Source: Hyphomonas sp. 34-62-18 (lineage in GTDB: Bacteria > Pseudomonadota > Alphaproteobacteria > Caulobacterales > Hyphomonadaceae). From it: a stretch of DNA of 44,754 bases. Under the pieces are notes generated by a model. The model was not told where the DNA came from. It saw only the letters and a program-made list of their open reading frames with translations, and made no database searches. Below, piece after piece: positions 17,493-25,806 of this stretch (the stretch's first letter is position 1; the number at the start of each line of letters is the position of its first letter). Where the stretch lies: NCBI RefSeq assembly GCF_002282565.1, contig NZ_NCJT01000022.1, forward strand, positions 1 through 44,754, written 5' to 3'. Made by a program: the position numbers and the translations under genes.

Positions 17493-18473
17493 ATGAACAC
17501 GGAACGGCTGGACTGGGATACTTTGCGGGTGTTCCGCGTCGTCGCGGAGCTCTGCAGCATGAGCGGCGCAGCAGCCAGGCTTGGTGAATCCCCGCCGACC
17601 ATCAGCCGCAAGATCGACGAGCTGGAAACGACCCTCGGGGCGCAGCTGTTCACCCGCTCGACACGGGGCGTGGAGCTGACCGAAGCGGGCAAGGTGGTGC
17701 TGCGGTATGCCCATCAGATGGCAGAAGCGGCCAATTCCCTGAAGAGTGAAGCAGGCCCGCAGAGCACCCCGGTTGAAGGGCGGATTGTCATTTCAACGGG
17801 TGACGGGATTGGCCCTTACTGGCTGGCCCCCCGGATGCACGACTTCCAGAACAAGAACCCGCGCGTGCAGATCCAGATGCTGGTGAATGACGAGCCGGCA
17901 GATGTGATCAATGGCGATGCCGATATCGCCCTGCATTTTGCCGAGCCTAAAAGCCATGAACTGCTGCACCACAAGCTGGGCGTTCAGCATTATATCGGCT
18001 TTGCCTCCCGCGATTATTTCCGCGAGCGCAAACCGCCGGAAAGCCTGTTTGAATATTACAAGCATCGCTGCCTGATGCATTCTTCCTATGTGAACCAGGT
18101 GGAACGCTGGGCGCCGAAAGTGTCCGAGCTGCGGCGGATGATCGATTATGCGTTCGTCTCAAATTCCGGCACGGCCCTGATCCAGTCCTGCGCGGCCGGG
18201 GGCGGCGTGGCCATCCTCCCGTCCTTTATTGCCGCCATCGACGACCGCATCGTTCCGCTCGACCTGCCGGAGATCGCCCCCATCCAGTTCTGGGTGGCCT
18301 ATACCGAGCGCTTCCGGCGGCGGCCGGAAGGGCAGATGTTCGTCGACTGGATCCGCAAGCGGTTCGAGCAGGAGGACGCGATGTGGTTCCGGGAACAGTT
18401 CATCCACCCGCGGGATGTATTCTCCAACGTGCACATCTTTCCGTCGGTGGCCGCCTCGCGCCGCGAACCCTGA
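17493..18473 (+). CDS. LysR-family transcriptional regulator
   Basis: 326 residues from the ATG at 17493; an upstream in-frame start at 17421 adds residues that do not belong to the family. The winged helix-turn-helix occupies residues 6-65, with FRVVAELCSMSGAAARLGESPPTISRKIDELE and LFTRSTRGVELTEAG. A LysR substrate-binding domain follows. The effector is unknown. It is on the same strand as the PEPC-family gene, 207 bp downstream, and about 50-90 bp before the second LacI gene, so it could regulate the last part of the pectin locus or itself. The C-terminal tail is longer than usual. Confidence 0.88.
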   Translation: MNTERLDWDTLRVFRVVAELCSMSGAAARLGESPPTISRKIDELETTLGAQLFTRSTRGVELTEAGKVVLRYAHQMAEAANSLKSEAGPQSTPVEGRIVISTGDGIGPYWLAPRMHDFQNKNPRVQIQMLVNDEPADVINGDADIALHFAEPKSHELLHHKLGVQHYIGFASRDYFRERKPPESLFEYYKHRCLMHSSYVNQVERWAPKVSELRRMIDYAFVSNSGTALIQSCAAGGGVAILPSFIAAIDDRIVPLDLPEIAPIQFWVAYTERFRRRPEGQMFVDWIRKRFEQEDAMWFREQFIHPRDVFSNVHIFPSVAASRREP

Positions 18474-18525
18474 AGCGCCCGCCATTGCGCGAGTGCCAGC
18501 TGGCGTCCTATGATCCTACCCAGCA

Positions 18526-19575
18526 TTGATCTGGCAGCGGCAACGCGCCGAGGGGGATACCATCGACACAAATGACCGGCGCCCTGCCACCATCGTTGAT
18601 GTCGCCCGGGAAGCGGGTGTGTCGTTCAAGACGGTGAGCCGCGTTCTCAATGGTGAGCCAAACGTGCGCGGGGAAACGCGCGCCAAGGTCATGGAGGCGG
18701 TGGCAAGGCTTGGCTATCGCACCAACCAGCACGCCCGCAGCCTGCGCGCCGGGCAGAGCCGCCTGATCGGTGTTTTCTATTCAAACCCGTCGCGGAACTA
18801 TATCGGCGAAATCCAGATCGGCGCGCTGGAACGCGGCAATGCCGAAGGCTTCAGCATCGCATTCGAGCATCTGGAGGAAGGCCCGGAGGGCATCATCCCG
18901 CCAAGGGGCGGCGCGGCGCTGGCCGGCGTGGTCCTTACCCCGCCCCTCACCGAAGACCGCGCGCTCATCGACAGCCTGATCGCGTCTGAAACGCCTTTCG
19001 TGCGCCTCTCCCATACCGAAGCGGAAGGGGAGGTCGGCCACATCACCATGGATGACGAGGCCGCCGCGCGCGAAGTGATGGACCATCTCCTCGCGCTGGG
19101 CCACCGCCGCATCGGCTTCATCGCCGGCACGCAGAGCCATCCCCAGGCCCAGCTTCGCGAAGCCGGTTACCGTGCCAGCCTGGCCGCTGCCGGGATTCCG
19201 GTTGACGAGGCCCTCATCGCGCGGGGCACTTTTGATTATGAAACCGGCCTGCGGGCTGCCGCTGAAATTCTCGCGCGCACGCCCCGGCCTACGGCCATCT
19301 TCGCCAGCAATGATGATATGGCCGCTGCCGTGCTGGCCGTGGCCTTCCGCTCCGGCCTGCGCGTGCCCGACCAGCTTTCGGTCGCCGGCTTTGACGATAC
19401 CCCGCTTGCCTCCATCGTCTATCCGGCGCTCACCACCATTTACCAGCCGAGCCGCGAGATGGCCTCGGTCGCCGTGGGGATGCTGCTGGAAAAACGCGCG
19501 TCGGACGAGCCGCAGACAGCCTGCCTGCCACACCGGCTGGTGGTGCGCGAAACCACCGCAGCACCCGAGGCCTGA
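18526..19575 (+). CDS. LacI-family transcriptional regulator, second copy
   Basis: About 337-349 residues. The helix-turn-helix (ATIVDVAREAGVSFKTVSRVLNG) is followed by the hinge and the effector domain with IFASNDDMAAA and VAGFDDTPLAS. It is clearly related to the regulator at 6405-7502. The start is odd: an in-frame stop lies at 18511, and the only common start codon before the DNA-binding domain is TTG 18526, with no ribosome-binding site. GAGGGGG (18550-18556) stands five bases before an in-frame ATC at 18562, which would put the domain start at the normal place. It may read one of the two operator subtypes in the pectin locus. Confidence 0.88.
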   Translation: MIWQRQRAEGDTIDTNDRRPATIVDVAREAGVSFKTVSRVLNGEPNVRGETRAKVMEAVARLGYRTNQHARSLRAGQSRLIGVFYSNPSRNYIGEIQIGALERGNAEGFSIAFEHLEEGPEGIIPPRGGAALAGVVLTPPLTEDRALIDSLIASETPFVRLSHTEAEGEVGHITMDDEAAAREVMDHLLALGHRRIGFIAGTQSHPQAQLREAGYRASLAAAGIPVDEALIARGTFDYETGLRAAAEILARTPRPTAIFASNDDMAAAVLAVAFRSGLRVPDQLSVAGFDDTPLASIVYPALTTIYQPSREMASVAVGMLLEKRASDEPQTACLPHRLVVRETTAAPEA

Positions 19576-19620
19576 GCCCCCCGTTCCCTGCGCCCCGGTT
19601 TTTGTGTAAGCGCGCTGGCT

Positions 19621-20679
19621 ATGAGCAAGCCCATCAGCCAGATCGCGCCCCTTCCGCACATCGCCGCCACGAAACCCTATGTTCCGGGCGGCAAGCTGCA
19701 TGGGGCGAAGGGGCCGGTGGCGATGCTCGCCTCAAACGAAAACCCCTTCGGACCCAGCCCGAAAGCCGTGGAAGCGGCGAAGGCTGTTGTCGGCGGCTCG
19801 CATGTTTACCCCGACCCTGATTATGGCGAGCTGCGCGCGGCAATTGCCGCAGCCAAGGGCATTGCGGACGTCTCCCGCGTCGTCACGGCCGCCGGATCAG
19901 ATGAGATCATTCACCTGCTGACCCAGTGTTATGCCGGGCCGGGCGACGAAGTGCTGTTCACCGAGCATGCCTTTTCGATGTACCGCGTCTCCGCGGGTGC
20001 CCACGGGGCGACTTCGGTAACGGCGCCGGAAACGGATATGACCGCCGGCGTCAATGCCATCCTCGGCGCGGTCAGCCCGCGCACCAAAATCCTGTTCCTC
20101 GCCAATCCAAACAACCCGACCGGCACGATGCTCTCGGTGGACGACCTCAAAGCCCTGCAGGACGCGCTGCCGCCGCACGTGCTGTTCGTGGTGGACGGAG
20201 CCTATTCGGAATATCTCGGGCCTGGCTATGAGGCAGAGCTGCGCGACCTCGTCGACCGGCGCGACAACACGGTGATGATGCGCACCTTCTCCAAGATCTA
20301 TGGCCTGGCCGCCATGCGCCTTGGCTGGGCCTACATGCCCGCCGCCATCGCCGCGATCTACCAGCGCATCCGGTCTGTAGGCGACGAAGCCTTCCTGAAG
20401 ATGTCCCGCGACCATAACACGAAGTGGCGCGCGATCATGACCGATGCGCTGAACGCTCTGGGCCTGCCCACGCCGCCCTCGCACGCCAACTTCATCGTCA
20501 CCGAGTTCGGCTCTGCCGAGCGTGCCGCTGCCGCCAACAAGCACCTCAAGGATAACGACATCCTCGTGCGTGCCATCAGTGGCTACGGCCTGCCGACCAA
20601 GCTGCGCATCTCGGTCGGCAGCGCAGAGGACAATCAGCGTTTCCTGGACGCGATAAAGGCGTTCACCGCGTCACGCTGA
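19621..20679 (+). CDS. hisC: Histidinol-phosphate aminotransferase
   Basis: 352 residues. A fold-type I PLP aminotransferase: LASNENPFGPSP near residues 37-48, YPDPDYGELR, ANPNNPTGT and the PLP lysine in RTFSKIYGLAAMRLGW (Lys225). HisC makes histidinol phosphate from imidazole-acetol phosphate and glutamate. Alphaproteobacterial relatives can also transaminate aromatic precursors, so an aromatic aminotransferase role is not excluded. It is not in a his operon here. Its 3' end overlaps that of panC by 17 bases on the opposite strand. Confidence 0.9.
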   Translation: MSKPISQIAPLPHIAATKPYVPGGKLHGAKGPVAMLASNENPFGPSPKAVEAAKAVVGGSHVYPDPDYGELRAAIAAAKGIADVSRVVTAAGSDEIIHLLTQCYAGPGDEVLFTEHAFSMYRVSAGAHGATSVTAPETDMTAGVNAILGAVSPRTKILFLANPNNPTGTMLSVDDLKALQDALPPHVLFVVDGAYSEYLGPGYEAELRDLVDRRDNTVMMRTFSKIYGLAAMRLGWAYMPAAIAAIYQRIRSVGDEAFLKMSRDHNTKWRAIMTDALNALGLPTPPSHANFIVTEFGSAERAAAANKHLKDNDILVRAISGYGLPTKLRISVGSAEDNQRFLDAIKAFTASR

Positions 20680-21544
20680 TATTGTCTATGAGGCGCGTCT
20701 TGTCGAGCCAGGCGGCGGCCAGCAGGCGTGCCACCGCGCCTTCCTTCAGGGGGGCATCTGCCGGAAGGGCCAGCAGCGTCGCCGGGTCCACCAGCGTCAC
20801 ATAGTCGATCTTCCGGAAACCGGCCGCCATAATGTGCCCCTCTGCTTCCTTCAGCGCCTCGGAGGGCAGGGTGCCGAGTGACATCCGCACCGACGCCCGG
20901 TGCATCGCCGCAAAGATGGCCCCGGCGGCGCAGCGTTCCTCGGGGGAAAGATAAAGATTGCGGGACGACTGGGCGAGGCCATCGGCATCGCGCTTGGTCT
21001 CCCCGCCGATGATCTCTATGGGGAAGCCAAGATCGCGCACCATGCGGCGGATCACCTGCAGCTGTTGGTAATCCTTCTCCCCGAACACGGCCACATCGGG
21101 CTGCGCATGCAGGAAGAGGCGGGCTACAACCGTTGCCACGCCATAGAAGAAATGTGGCCGGTAGATTCCATCCAGAAGGTCCGACATCGATTCGACGCGA
21201 ACGTTCGTCACCGATCCTTCGGGATACATTTCTGCAACACTCGGCAGATAAACGGCGGAGCAGTTTACGGTCGCCAGCTTGGCGACGTCCTCGGCTTCGC
21301 GGCGGGGATAGGTGTCGAAATCCTCGCCTGGGGCGAACTGCGCCGGGTTGACGAAAATGCTCGCCACGGTGCGCGTGGCCTTTTCCTTAGCTTTTTCAAT
21401 GAGCGACAGATGCCCCTCATGCAGGGCGCCCATGGTGGGGACGAAACCAACGGTTTCACCTGCCTGTTTCCATGCCCTCACACGCGCCTGCAGCTCGCTG
21501 CGTGTGCGGATGATCTCTACCGAGTTTTCTTTCGTGGAATTCAC
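20663..21544 (-). CDS. panC: Pantothenate synthetase
   Basis: About 293 residues from a GTG at 21544; a TTG at 21565 would add seven residues, and neither has a strong ribosome-binding site. PanC motifs are clear: VGFVPTMGALHEGHLSLI (ATP site), IFVNPAQFAPGEDFDTYPR, FGEKDYQQL and RDADGLAQSSRNLYLS. The enzyme condenses pantoate and beta-alanine with ATP to pantothenate in coenzyme A synthesis. The upstream region is shared with a divergent unknown gene and contains a CtrA-like site, which might also touch panC expression. Confidence 0.95.
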   Translation of the reverse strand: MNSTKENSVEIIRTRSELQARVRAWKQAGETVGFVPTMGALHEGHLSLIEKAKEKATRTVASIFVNPAQFAPGEDFDTYPRREAEDVAKLATVNCSAVYLPSVAEMYPEGSVTNVRVESMSDLLDGIYRPHFFYGVATVVARLFLHAQPDVAVFGEKDYQQLQVIRRMVRDLGFPIEIIGGETKRDADGLAQSSRNLYLSPEERCAAGAIFAAMHRASVRMSLGTLPSEALKEAEGHIMAAGFRKIDYVTLVDPATLLALPADAPLKEGAVARLLAAAWLDKTRLIDNISVTR

Positions 21545-21572
21545 TTTCCAGATGCCCTGCTTCAAGATGAAG

Positions 21573-21588
21573 TTAATGCGTTGTTAAC
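21573..21588. promoter_or_regulatory. CtrA-like binding site
   Basis: TTAA (21573-21576), seven bases, then TTAAC (21584-21588) matches the CtrA consensus TTAA-N7-TTAA(C). It lies between divergent panC and the gene at 21612, which is followed by mipZ. CtrA is the cell-cycle response regulator of Caulobacterales and relatives. AT-rich words are rare by eye in this GC-rich DNA, so chance is less likely. Confidence 0.6.
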
Positions 21589-21611
21589 CCATACGCGGGA
21601 ATTTTACAGAC

Positions 21612-22088
21612 ATGACCCAGCGCATCGTAACCACTCTCCGCTCGCTCGCACTTTTCGGTGCTGTTTCGCTTGGCCTTCGCAAAGCAAACATCGAGGAAAG
21701 GCACCCCGAACCCATTCTGGGCAGTCTGCGCCCGGAGGATGAGAACGATGCCTGGATGTTCGAGAGGTCTGAGACCAACCTTGCCTCCGGTGCTTACATG
21801 CTGGAGCAGGAGTATTCCCGCGTCTCCGGTGCTCTTTCGGCGCTTCGCGGTGTGCTGTCCAGCCTCGCGCGCGTTCCGGAAGCTGCCGAAACGGTTTACA
21901 GCGCCCCGGCCGATGCGCCCCTCGCCATCGATCCGATGCTCTTCGACGAAGAGCGCGCTGCGATCCCAGTCCTCACCAATGTTGTCCCGTTCGAGGATGA
22001 CGACCTCTTTGTCGAACATACATTCGCTCTGCCGCGGACCGGTGCCAGCCATGGGCTGCCCGTCGAAGTCCTGCAGCGCGTTGCCTAA
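21612..22088 (+). CDS. Conserved-looking protein of unknown function upstream of mipZ
   Basis: 158 residues; I do not recognise a family. The N-terminus has a short hydrophobic stretch (LRSLALFGAVSLGL, residues 9-22) that could be a membrane anchor or signal. The rest is acidic, with a helical middle (YMLEQEYSRVSGALSALRGVLSSLARV). Codon use matches neighbouring genes, supporting a real gene. It sits directly downstream of the CtrA-like site and 60 bp before mipZ on the same strand, so cell-cycle-linked expression and a division or envelope role are plausible but unproven. Confidence 0.7.
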   Translation: MTQRIVTTLRSLALFGAVSLGLRKANIEERHPEPILGSLRPEDENDAWMFERSETNLASGAYMLEQEYSRVSGALSALRGVLSSLARVPEAAETVYSAPADAPLAIDPMLFDEERAAIPVLTNVVPFEDDDLFVEHTFALPRTGASHGLPVEVLQRVA

Positions 22089-22148
22089 GCACGCCTGACG
22101 TACGTTTGACCGGCGGATGTCCGCCGGAGGAGTTGTGGAGTTCCCCGG

Positions 22149-23036
22149 ATGCCCGCCGACGGCGTCGCTCATATCAGTCGCGTTCCGGGTGCGGGTCTTG
22201 AGACCCCTGCGCGGGACGCGCGTGTCATTGTGATCGGCAATGAGAAGGGCGGGGCGGGCAAGTCCACCGTCTCCATCCACCTGTCCATTTCTCTCCTGCG
22301 TACGGGCAAGAAGGTCGGCGTGATCGATCTCGATGTCCGTCAGCGCTCGCTTACGCGCTATCTCGAAAACCGTGTCCGCTGGGCCCAGAACACCGGCGCC
22401 ACGCTGGTCATGCCGGAAATCGTCCGCGTCGAGGCCAGCCAGGAGCGCGATCTAGACCGCGCCGAGATCGAAGAGCGCGAACGCTTCGAATTCGGCCTCG
22501 CGCGCCTGAAGCAGACTTGCGATTTCATCATCATCGATGCGCCGGGTGGGGACACGTTCCTGTCCCGCATCGCCCATCGCAGCGCCGATACCCTGATCAC
22601 ACCGCTGAACGACAGCTTTGTCGATTTCGACCTTCTGGGCGACGTGAACCCCCAGACGCTCGAAGTCCTCCGCCCCAGCTTCTATTCCGAAATGGTGTGG
22701 GATTGCCGCAAACGCAAAGCCCAGACCAGCCGCCGCCCGATTGACTGGGTGGTGATGCGTAACCGCATGTCGCCGCTTGCCGCCCGTAACAAGGAACGTG
22801 TGGGCGGCGCGCTGGAAAACCTCTCCAAGCGCATCGGCTTCCGCCTTGCGCCGGGCCTCTCCGAGCGCGTGATCTACCGCGAGCTGTTCCCCGCCGGGCT
22901 GACCCTGCTGGACCTTACCGAAGCTGGCTCCAACGTCGCCTTCACGATGAGCCACAAGGCCGCCCGTCAGGAACTGCGCGATCTCGTCATCGTCCTCCAG
23001 CTGCCCGAACTCGCTGGCGCCAGCATCGACTTCTGA
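22149..23036 (+). CDS. mipZ: MipZ, ParA-like ATPase positioning the division site
   Basis: 295 residues. Deviant Walker A NEKGGAGKST with the signature lysine lies near residues 33-42, followed by VIDLDVRQRSLTRYLENR, a stretch typical of MipZ, and the switch region IIIDAPGGDTFLSR. MipZ binds DNA and ParB near the origin and forms gradients from the poles that inhibit FtsZ polymerisation away from midcell. About 25 residues precede the ATPase core, slightly more than in Caulobacter. The ATG has GGAG upstream. Finding this gene is the best single clue to the host lineage. Confidence 0.92.
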   Translation: MPADGVAHISRVPGAGLETPARDARVIVIGNEKGGAGKSTVSIHLSISLLRTGKKVGVIDLDVRQRSLTRYLENRVRWAQNTGATLVMPEIVRVEASQERDLDRAEIEERERFEFGLARLKQTCDFIIIDAPGGDTFLSRIAHRSADTLITPLNDSFVDFDLLGDVNPQTLEVLRPSFYSEMVWDCRKRKAQTSRRPIDWVVMRNRMSPLAARNKERVGGALENLSKRIGFRLAPGLSERVIYRELFPAGLTLLDLTEAGSNVAFTMSHKAARQELRDLVIVLQLPELAGASIDF

Positions 23037-23140
23037 CGGTCTCCCCGCGTCACGCTTGCCACTTATCCACAGCTGGCTTACCCCAACCCGGACAATCGGA
23101 CCCGCCAAAAGGCCGGGCCACATCCTTTTGGGGGAAACCA

Positions 23141-24283
23141 ATGAGCCAGACCGAAATCCACGGGACCGTGGACCCGCGCTTTGCCGCCGTCCGCGACGCC
23201 TTCGCGCAGAACTTCACCAATGGGGACGAAAACGGCGCCGCCTTCTGCATGACGCTCGAGGGCAAGCCCGTGGTCGACATCTGGGGCGGCTATGCCGACG
23301 AAGCGCAGACCAGGCCCTGGCAGCAGGACACGATCGTCAACGTCTACTCCACCACCAAGACGATGACGGCGCTCACCGCGCTTTATCTGGCCGACAAGGG
23401 CGCCCTGAAGTTTGAAGACCCCGTCGCCAAGTACTGGCCGGAATTTGCCGCGAACGGGAAGGCAGACGTCACCGTCGCTCATCTGATGAGCCATTCGGCG
23501 GGCCTCTCGGGCTGGAAAGAGCCGCTTGTGCGCGAAGACCTCTACGACTGGGAAAAGGCCACAAGCCTGCTCGCCGCCCAGGCGCCTTACTGGACCCCCG
23601 GCAGCGCCCCCGGCTATCACGCCATGACGCAGGGCTATCTCGTCGGCGAAGTCATCCGCCGCGTGGCGGGCGAAACGGTCGGCACGGTGTTCCGCAAGCA
23701 GATTGCAGAGCCGCTGGGCGCAGACTTCCATATCGGCCTTCCGGCTACGGAGGATCAGCGCGTCGCCGATCTCACGCCCCCGCCAGCTTCCGGCACGCTG
23801 GGGCAGGGCACGGGCGACCCGCTGATCGCCAACATGGCGAGCAACCCGCCGATCAACCCGCTCGACACCCGCACCCGCGCCTGGCGCGCCGCCGAAATCC
23901 CGGCGGCTGGCGGCACAGGCAATGCCCGCTCGGTCGCCCTCGTCCACACCATCCTCGCCAATGGCGGCTTCGCCGGTGGCAAGCAGATCATGTCCGAAGC
24001 CGGCTGCCGCAAGGCGCTGGAGCTTCAAATCGAAGGCAATGACAAGATCCTCGGTATTCCGGTGCGCTATGGCCTCGGCTTCGGCCTGCCCGGCGGCGTC
24101 GCCAATTTCCCCAACCCCAACACCATCTTCTGGGGCGGCTATGGCGGCTCCCTCGCCGTGATCGACATGGATCAGCACGCCACCTACGCCTACGCCATGA
24201 ACAAGATGGCCCCCACCACCACCGGCGACCTGCGCGCCTTCGCCATGCTGATGGCCGCTTGGCAGGTGTTCCTGGCGGGGTGA
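23141..24283 (+). CDS. Serine hydrolase, beta-lactamase class C / EstB-like esterase family
   Basis: 380 residues, ATG preceded by GGGGGAA. The SxxK active-site motif is STTK (near residue 70), the tyrosine motif is YHAM in the context GSAPGYHAMTQGYLVGE, and a third motif resembles WGGYGGS near residue 335. These features match family VIII esterases and class C beta-lactamase-like hydrolases. There is no signal peptide, which argues for a cytoplasmic esterase rather than a resistance enzyme. The substrate is unknown. It follows mipZ with a 104-bp spacer and is probably transcribed separately. Confidence 0.87.
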   Translation: MSQTEIHGTVDPRFAAVRDAFAQNFTNGDENGAAFCMTLEGKPVVDIWGGYADEAQTRPWQQDTIVNVYSTTKTMTALTALYLADKGALKFEDPVAKYWPEFAANGKADVTVAHLMSHSAGLSGWKEPLVREDLYDWEKATSLLAAQAPYWTPGSAPGYHAMTQGYLVGEVIRRVAGETVGTVFRKQIAEPLGADFHIGLPATEDQRVADLTPPPASGTLGQGTGDPLIANMASNPPINPLDTRTRAWRAAEIPAAGGTGNARSVALVHTILANGGFAGGKQIMSEAGCRKALELQIEGNDKILGIPVRYGLGFGLPGGVANFPNPNTIFWGGYGGSLAVIDMDQHATYAYAMNKMAPTTTGDLRAFAMLMAAWQVFLAG

Positions 24284-24306
24284 GCCGCGGTTCAAGCCGA
24301 TAGCGC

Positions 24307-24426
24307 CCCCACCCCAACCCTCCCCATAGTCATGGGGAGGGGGCAGGTAGCTCTCCGCTGGAACGCCACCTCTCCCCACGCACCACAGGTCCCCTCCCCA
24401 TGACTATGGGGAGGGATAGGGTGGGG
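24307..24426. repeat. Pair of inverted REP-like elements (type A)
   Basis: 36-base arms at 24307-24342 and 24391-24426 are inverted copies with two mismatches. Each arm itself contains a 10-bp hairpin, CCCTCCCCAT-AGTC-ATGGGGAGGG (loop inverted in the second copy). The 48-bp centre is unrelated. The arrangement of two facing palindromes resembles REP/BIME elements. Confidence 0.8.
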
Positions 24427-24462
24427 CACCTCTCCGCGAAATACACCCCAATGGGGCCCCAT

Positions 24463-24586
24463 CCTTCGTCACACTCGATGGCCGCAGGCCATCTGAGTGC
24501 CCATCTCCAGAACTTGCCGCTAGAACCAGCACAAATGTCCGGAGATGGGCTCCCAGATGCGCTGCGCGCATCGGGAGTGGCGAAAG
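24463..24586. repeat. Pair of inverted REP-like elements (type B) with compensatory changes
   Basis: 46-base arms at 24463-24508 and 24541-24586 are inverted copies, identical at about 36 positions. Each arm forms its own hairpin: GATGGCC-GCA-GGCCATC in the first and GATGCGC-GCA-GCGCATC when the second is read on the other strand. The stem differences swap GC for CG on both sides, so pairing is preserved. The arms end at about 70 bases before the tgt start codon. Confidence 0.75.
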
Positions 24587-24655
24587 AGAAGGAAGGGCAG
24601 CCCGCGCAGCCGTCCCCCTTGGCTTCCCGCCCCCGCGCGCCTATACGCGCGCCCC

Positions 24656-25795
24656 ATGGCTACGTTCCCGTTTGAAATCTCCGCCCGCGAAGGCAAGGCC
24701 CGCACCGGGCGCCTGAAAACCCCGCGCGGCGACATCCGCACGCCCGCCTTCATGCCCGTAGGCACCGCCGGCACGGTGAAGGCCCTCTATATGGATCAGG
24801 TCAAAGGGGCAGGAGCCGACATCATCCTCGGCAACACCTACCACCTGATGCTCCGCCCCGGCGCAGAGCGCGTGAAGAAGCTTGGCGGCCTGCACGCATT
24901 CTCTGGCTGGCGCGGTCCGATGCTGACCGACAGCGGCGGCTTCCAGGTCTGGTCGCTCGCCCAGCTGCGCAAGATGGACGCTGACGGCGTCACCTTCCAG
25001 AGCCATATTGACGGCTCCACCCACCGCCTCACACCCGCCCGCTCCATCGAGATCCAGGCAGACCTCCTTGGCGCCGACATCTCCATGCAGCTTGATGAGT
25101 GCACGAATTTTCCGTGTACGCATGAAGAAGCCGAACGCAGCCTCGAGCTTTCCCTCAAATGGGGCGAGCGCAGCCTTGATGCCTTCGGCGCCCGTGACAC
25201 CCAAGCCCTCTTCGGCATCATCCAGGGCTCAAACTTCCCGGACCTGCGCGAGCGCTCGGCCAAAGGCGTCACCGCGCAAGGCTTCGGCGGTATCGCGCTC
25301 GGCGGTCTCGCCGTCGGCGAAGGCCACGACCAGATGTGCGCCACCATCGACATGACCGTGCCCCACCTGCCAGATCACATGCCCCGCTATGTCATGGGCG
25401 TCGGAAAGCCGATCGACCTCGTCGAAAGCGTCGCCCGCGGCATCGACATGTTCGACTGCGTCCTGCCCACCCGCTCCGGCCGTCACGGCCAGGCCTGGAC
25501 CTGGGACGGCCCGCTCAATCTCAACAATGCGAAATTTGCCGAAGACACGAGCCCGCTGGACGAACGCGTCAACTGCCCCGCCAGCCAGGACTATTCCCGC
25601 GCCTATCTTCACCACCTCTTCAAGGCCGGCGAATATCTCGGCCCCATGCTGCTCTCCTGGCACAACACCGCCTTCTTCCAGGCGCTGATGGCAGAGATGC
25701 GTGCCGCCATCGCCGAAGGCCGCTTTGAGGCGCTGCGCGCCGAGCTCAGCGCCCGCTGGGAAAGCACGAAGTCTAAGCCAAAAGCCGAAGGCTAG
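24656..25795 (+). CDS. tgt: Queuine tRNA-ribosyltransferase (tRNA-guanine transglycosylase)
   Basis: 379 residues; I start at ATG 24656 because the upstream open frame runs through the repeat element. Conserved blocks include GNTYHLMLRPG, the catalytic aspartate in LTDSGGFQ, GGLAVGE, and the nucleophile aspartate in FDCVLPTRSGR. The enzyme swaps guanine-34 of Asn, Asp, His and Tyr tRNAs for the queuine precursor. The usual zinc site CxCxxC followed by a distant His reads VNCPAS here, so only one of three cysteines remains, with the His (SWHN) still present. The final fold motif YSRAYLHHL is intact. Confidence 0.93.
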   Translation: MATFPFEISAREGKARTGRLKTPRGDIRTPAFMPVGTAGTVKALYMDQVKGAGADIILGNTYHLMLRPGAERVKKLGGLHAFSGWRGPMLTDSGGFQVWSLAQLRKMDADGVTFQSHIDGSTHRLTPARSIEIQADLLGADISMQLDECTNFPCTHEEAERSLELSLKWGERSLDAFGARDTQALFGIIQGSNFPDLRERSAKGVTAQGFGGIALGGLAVGEGHDQMCATIDMTVPHLPDHMPRYVMGVGKPIDLVESVARGIDMFDCVLPTRSGRHGQAWTWDGPLNLNNAKFAEDTSPLDERVNCPASQDYSRAYLHHLFKAGEYLGPMLLSWHNTAFFQALMAEMRAAIAEGRFEALRAELSARWESTKSKPKAEG

Positions 25796-25806
25796 CGCAA
25801 AAGGCG

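Noticed and set aside
23063..23071. TTATCCACA, a perfect DnaA box, after mipZ
   Set aside because: A single 9-mer in a 45-kb window is not rare by chance; no cluster of boxes or AT-rich unwinding region is nearby.
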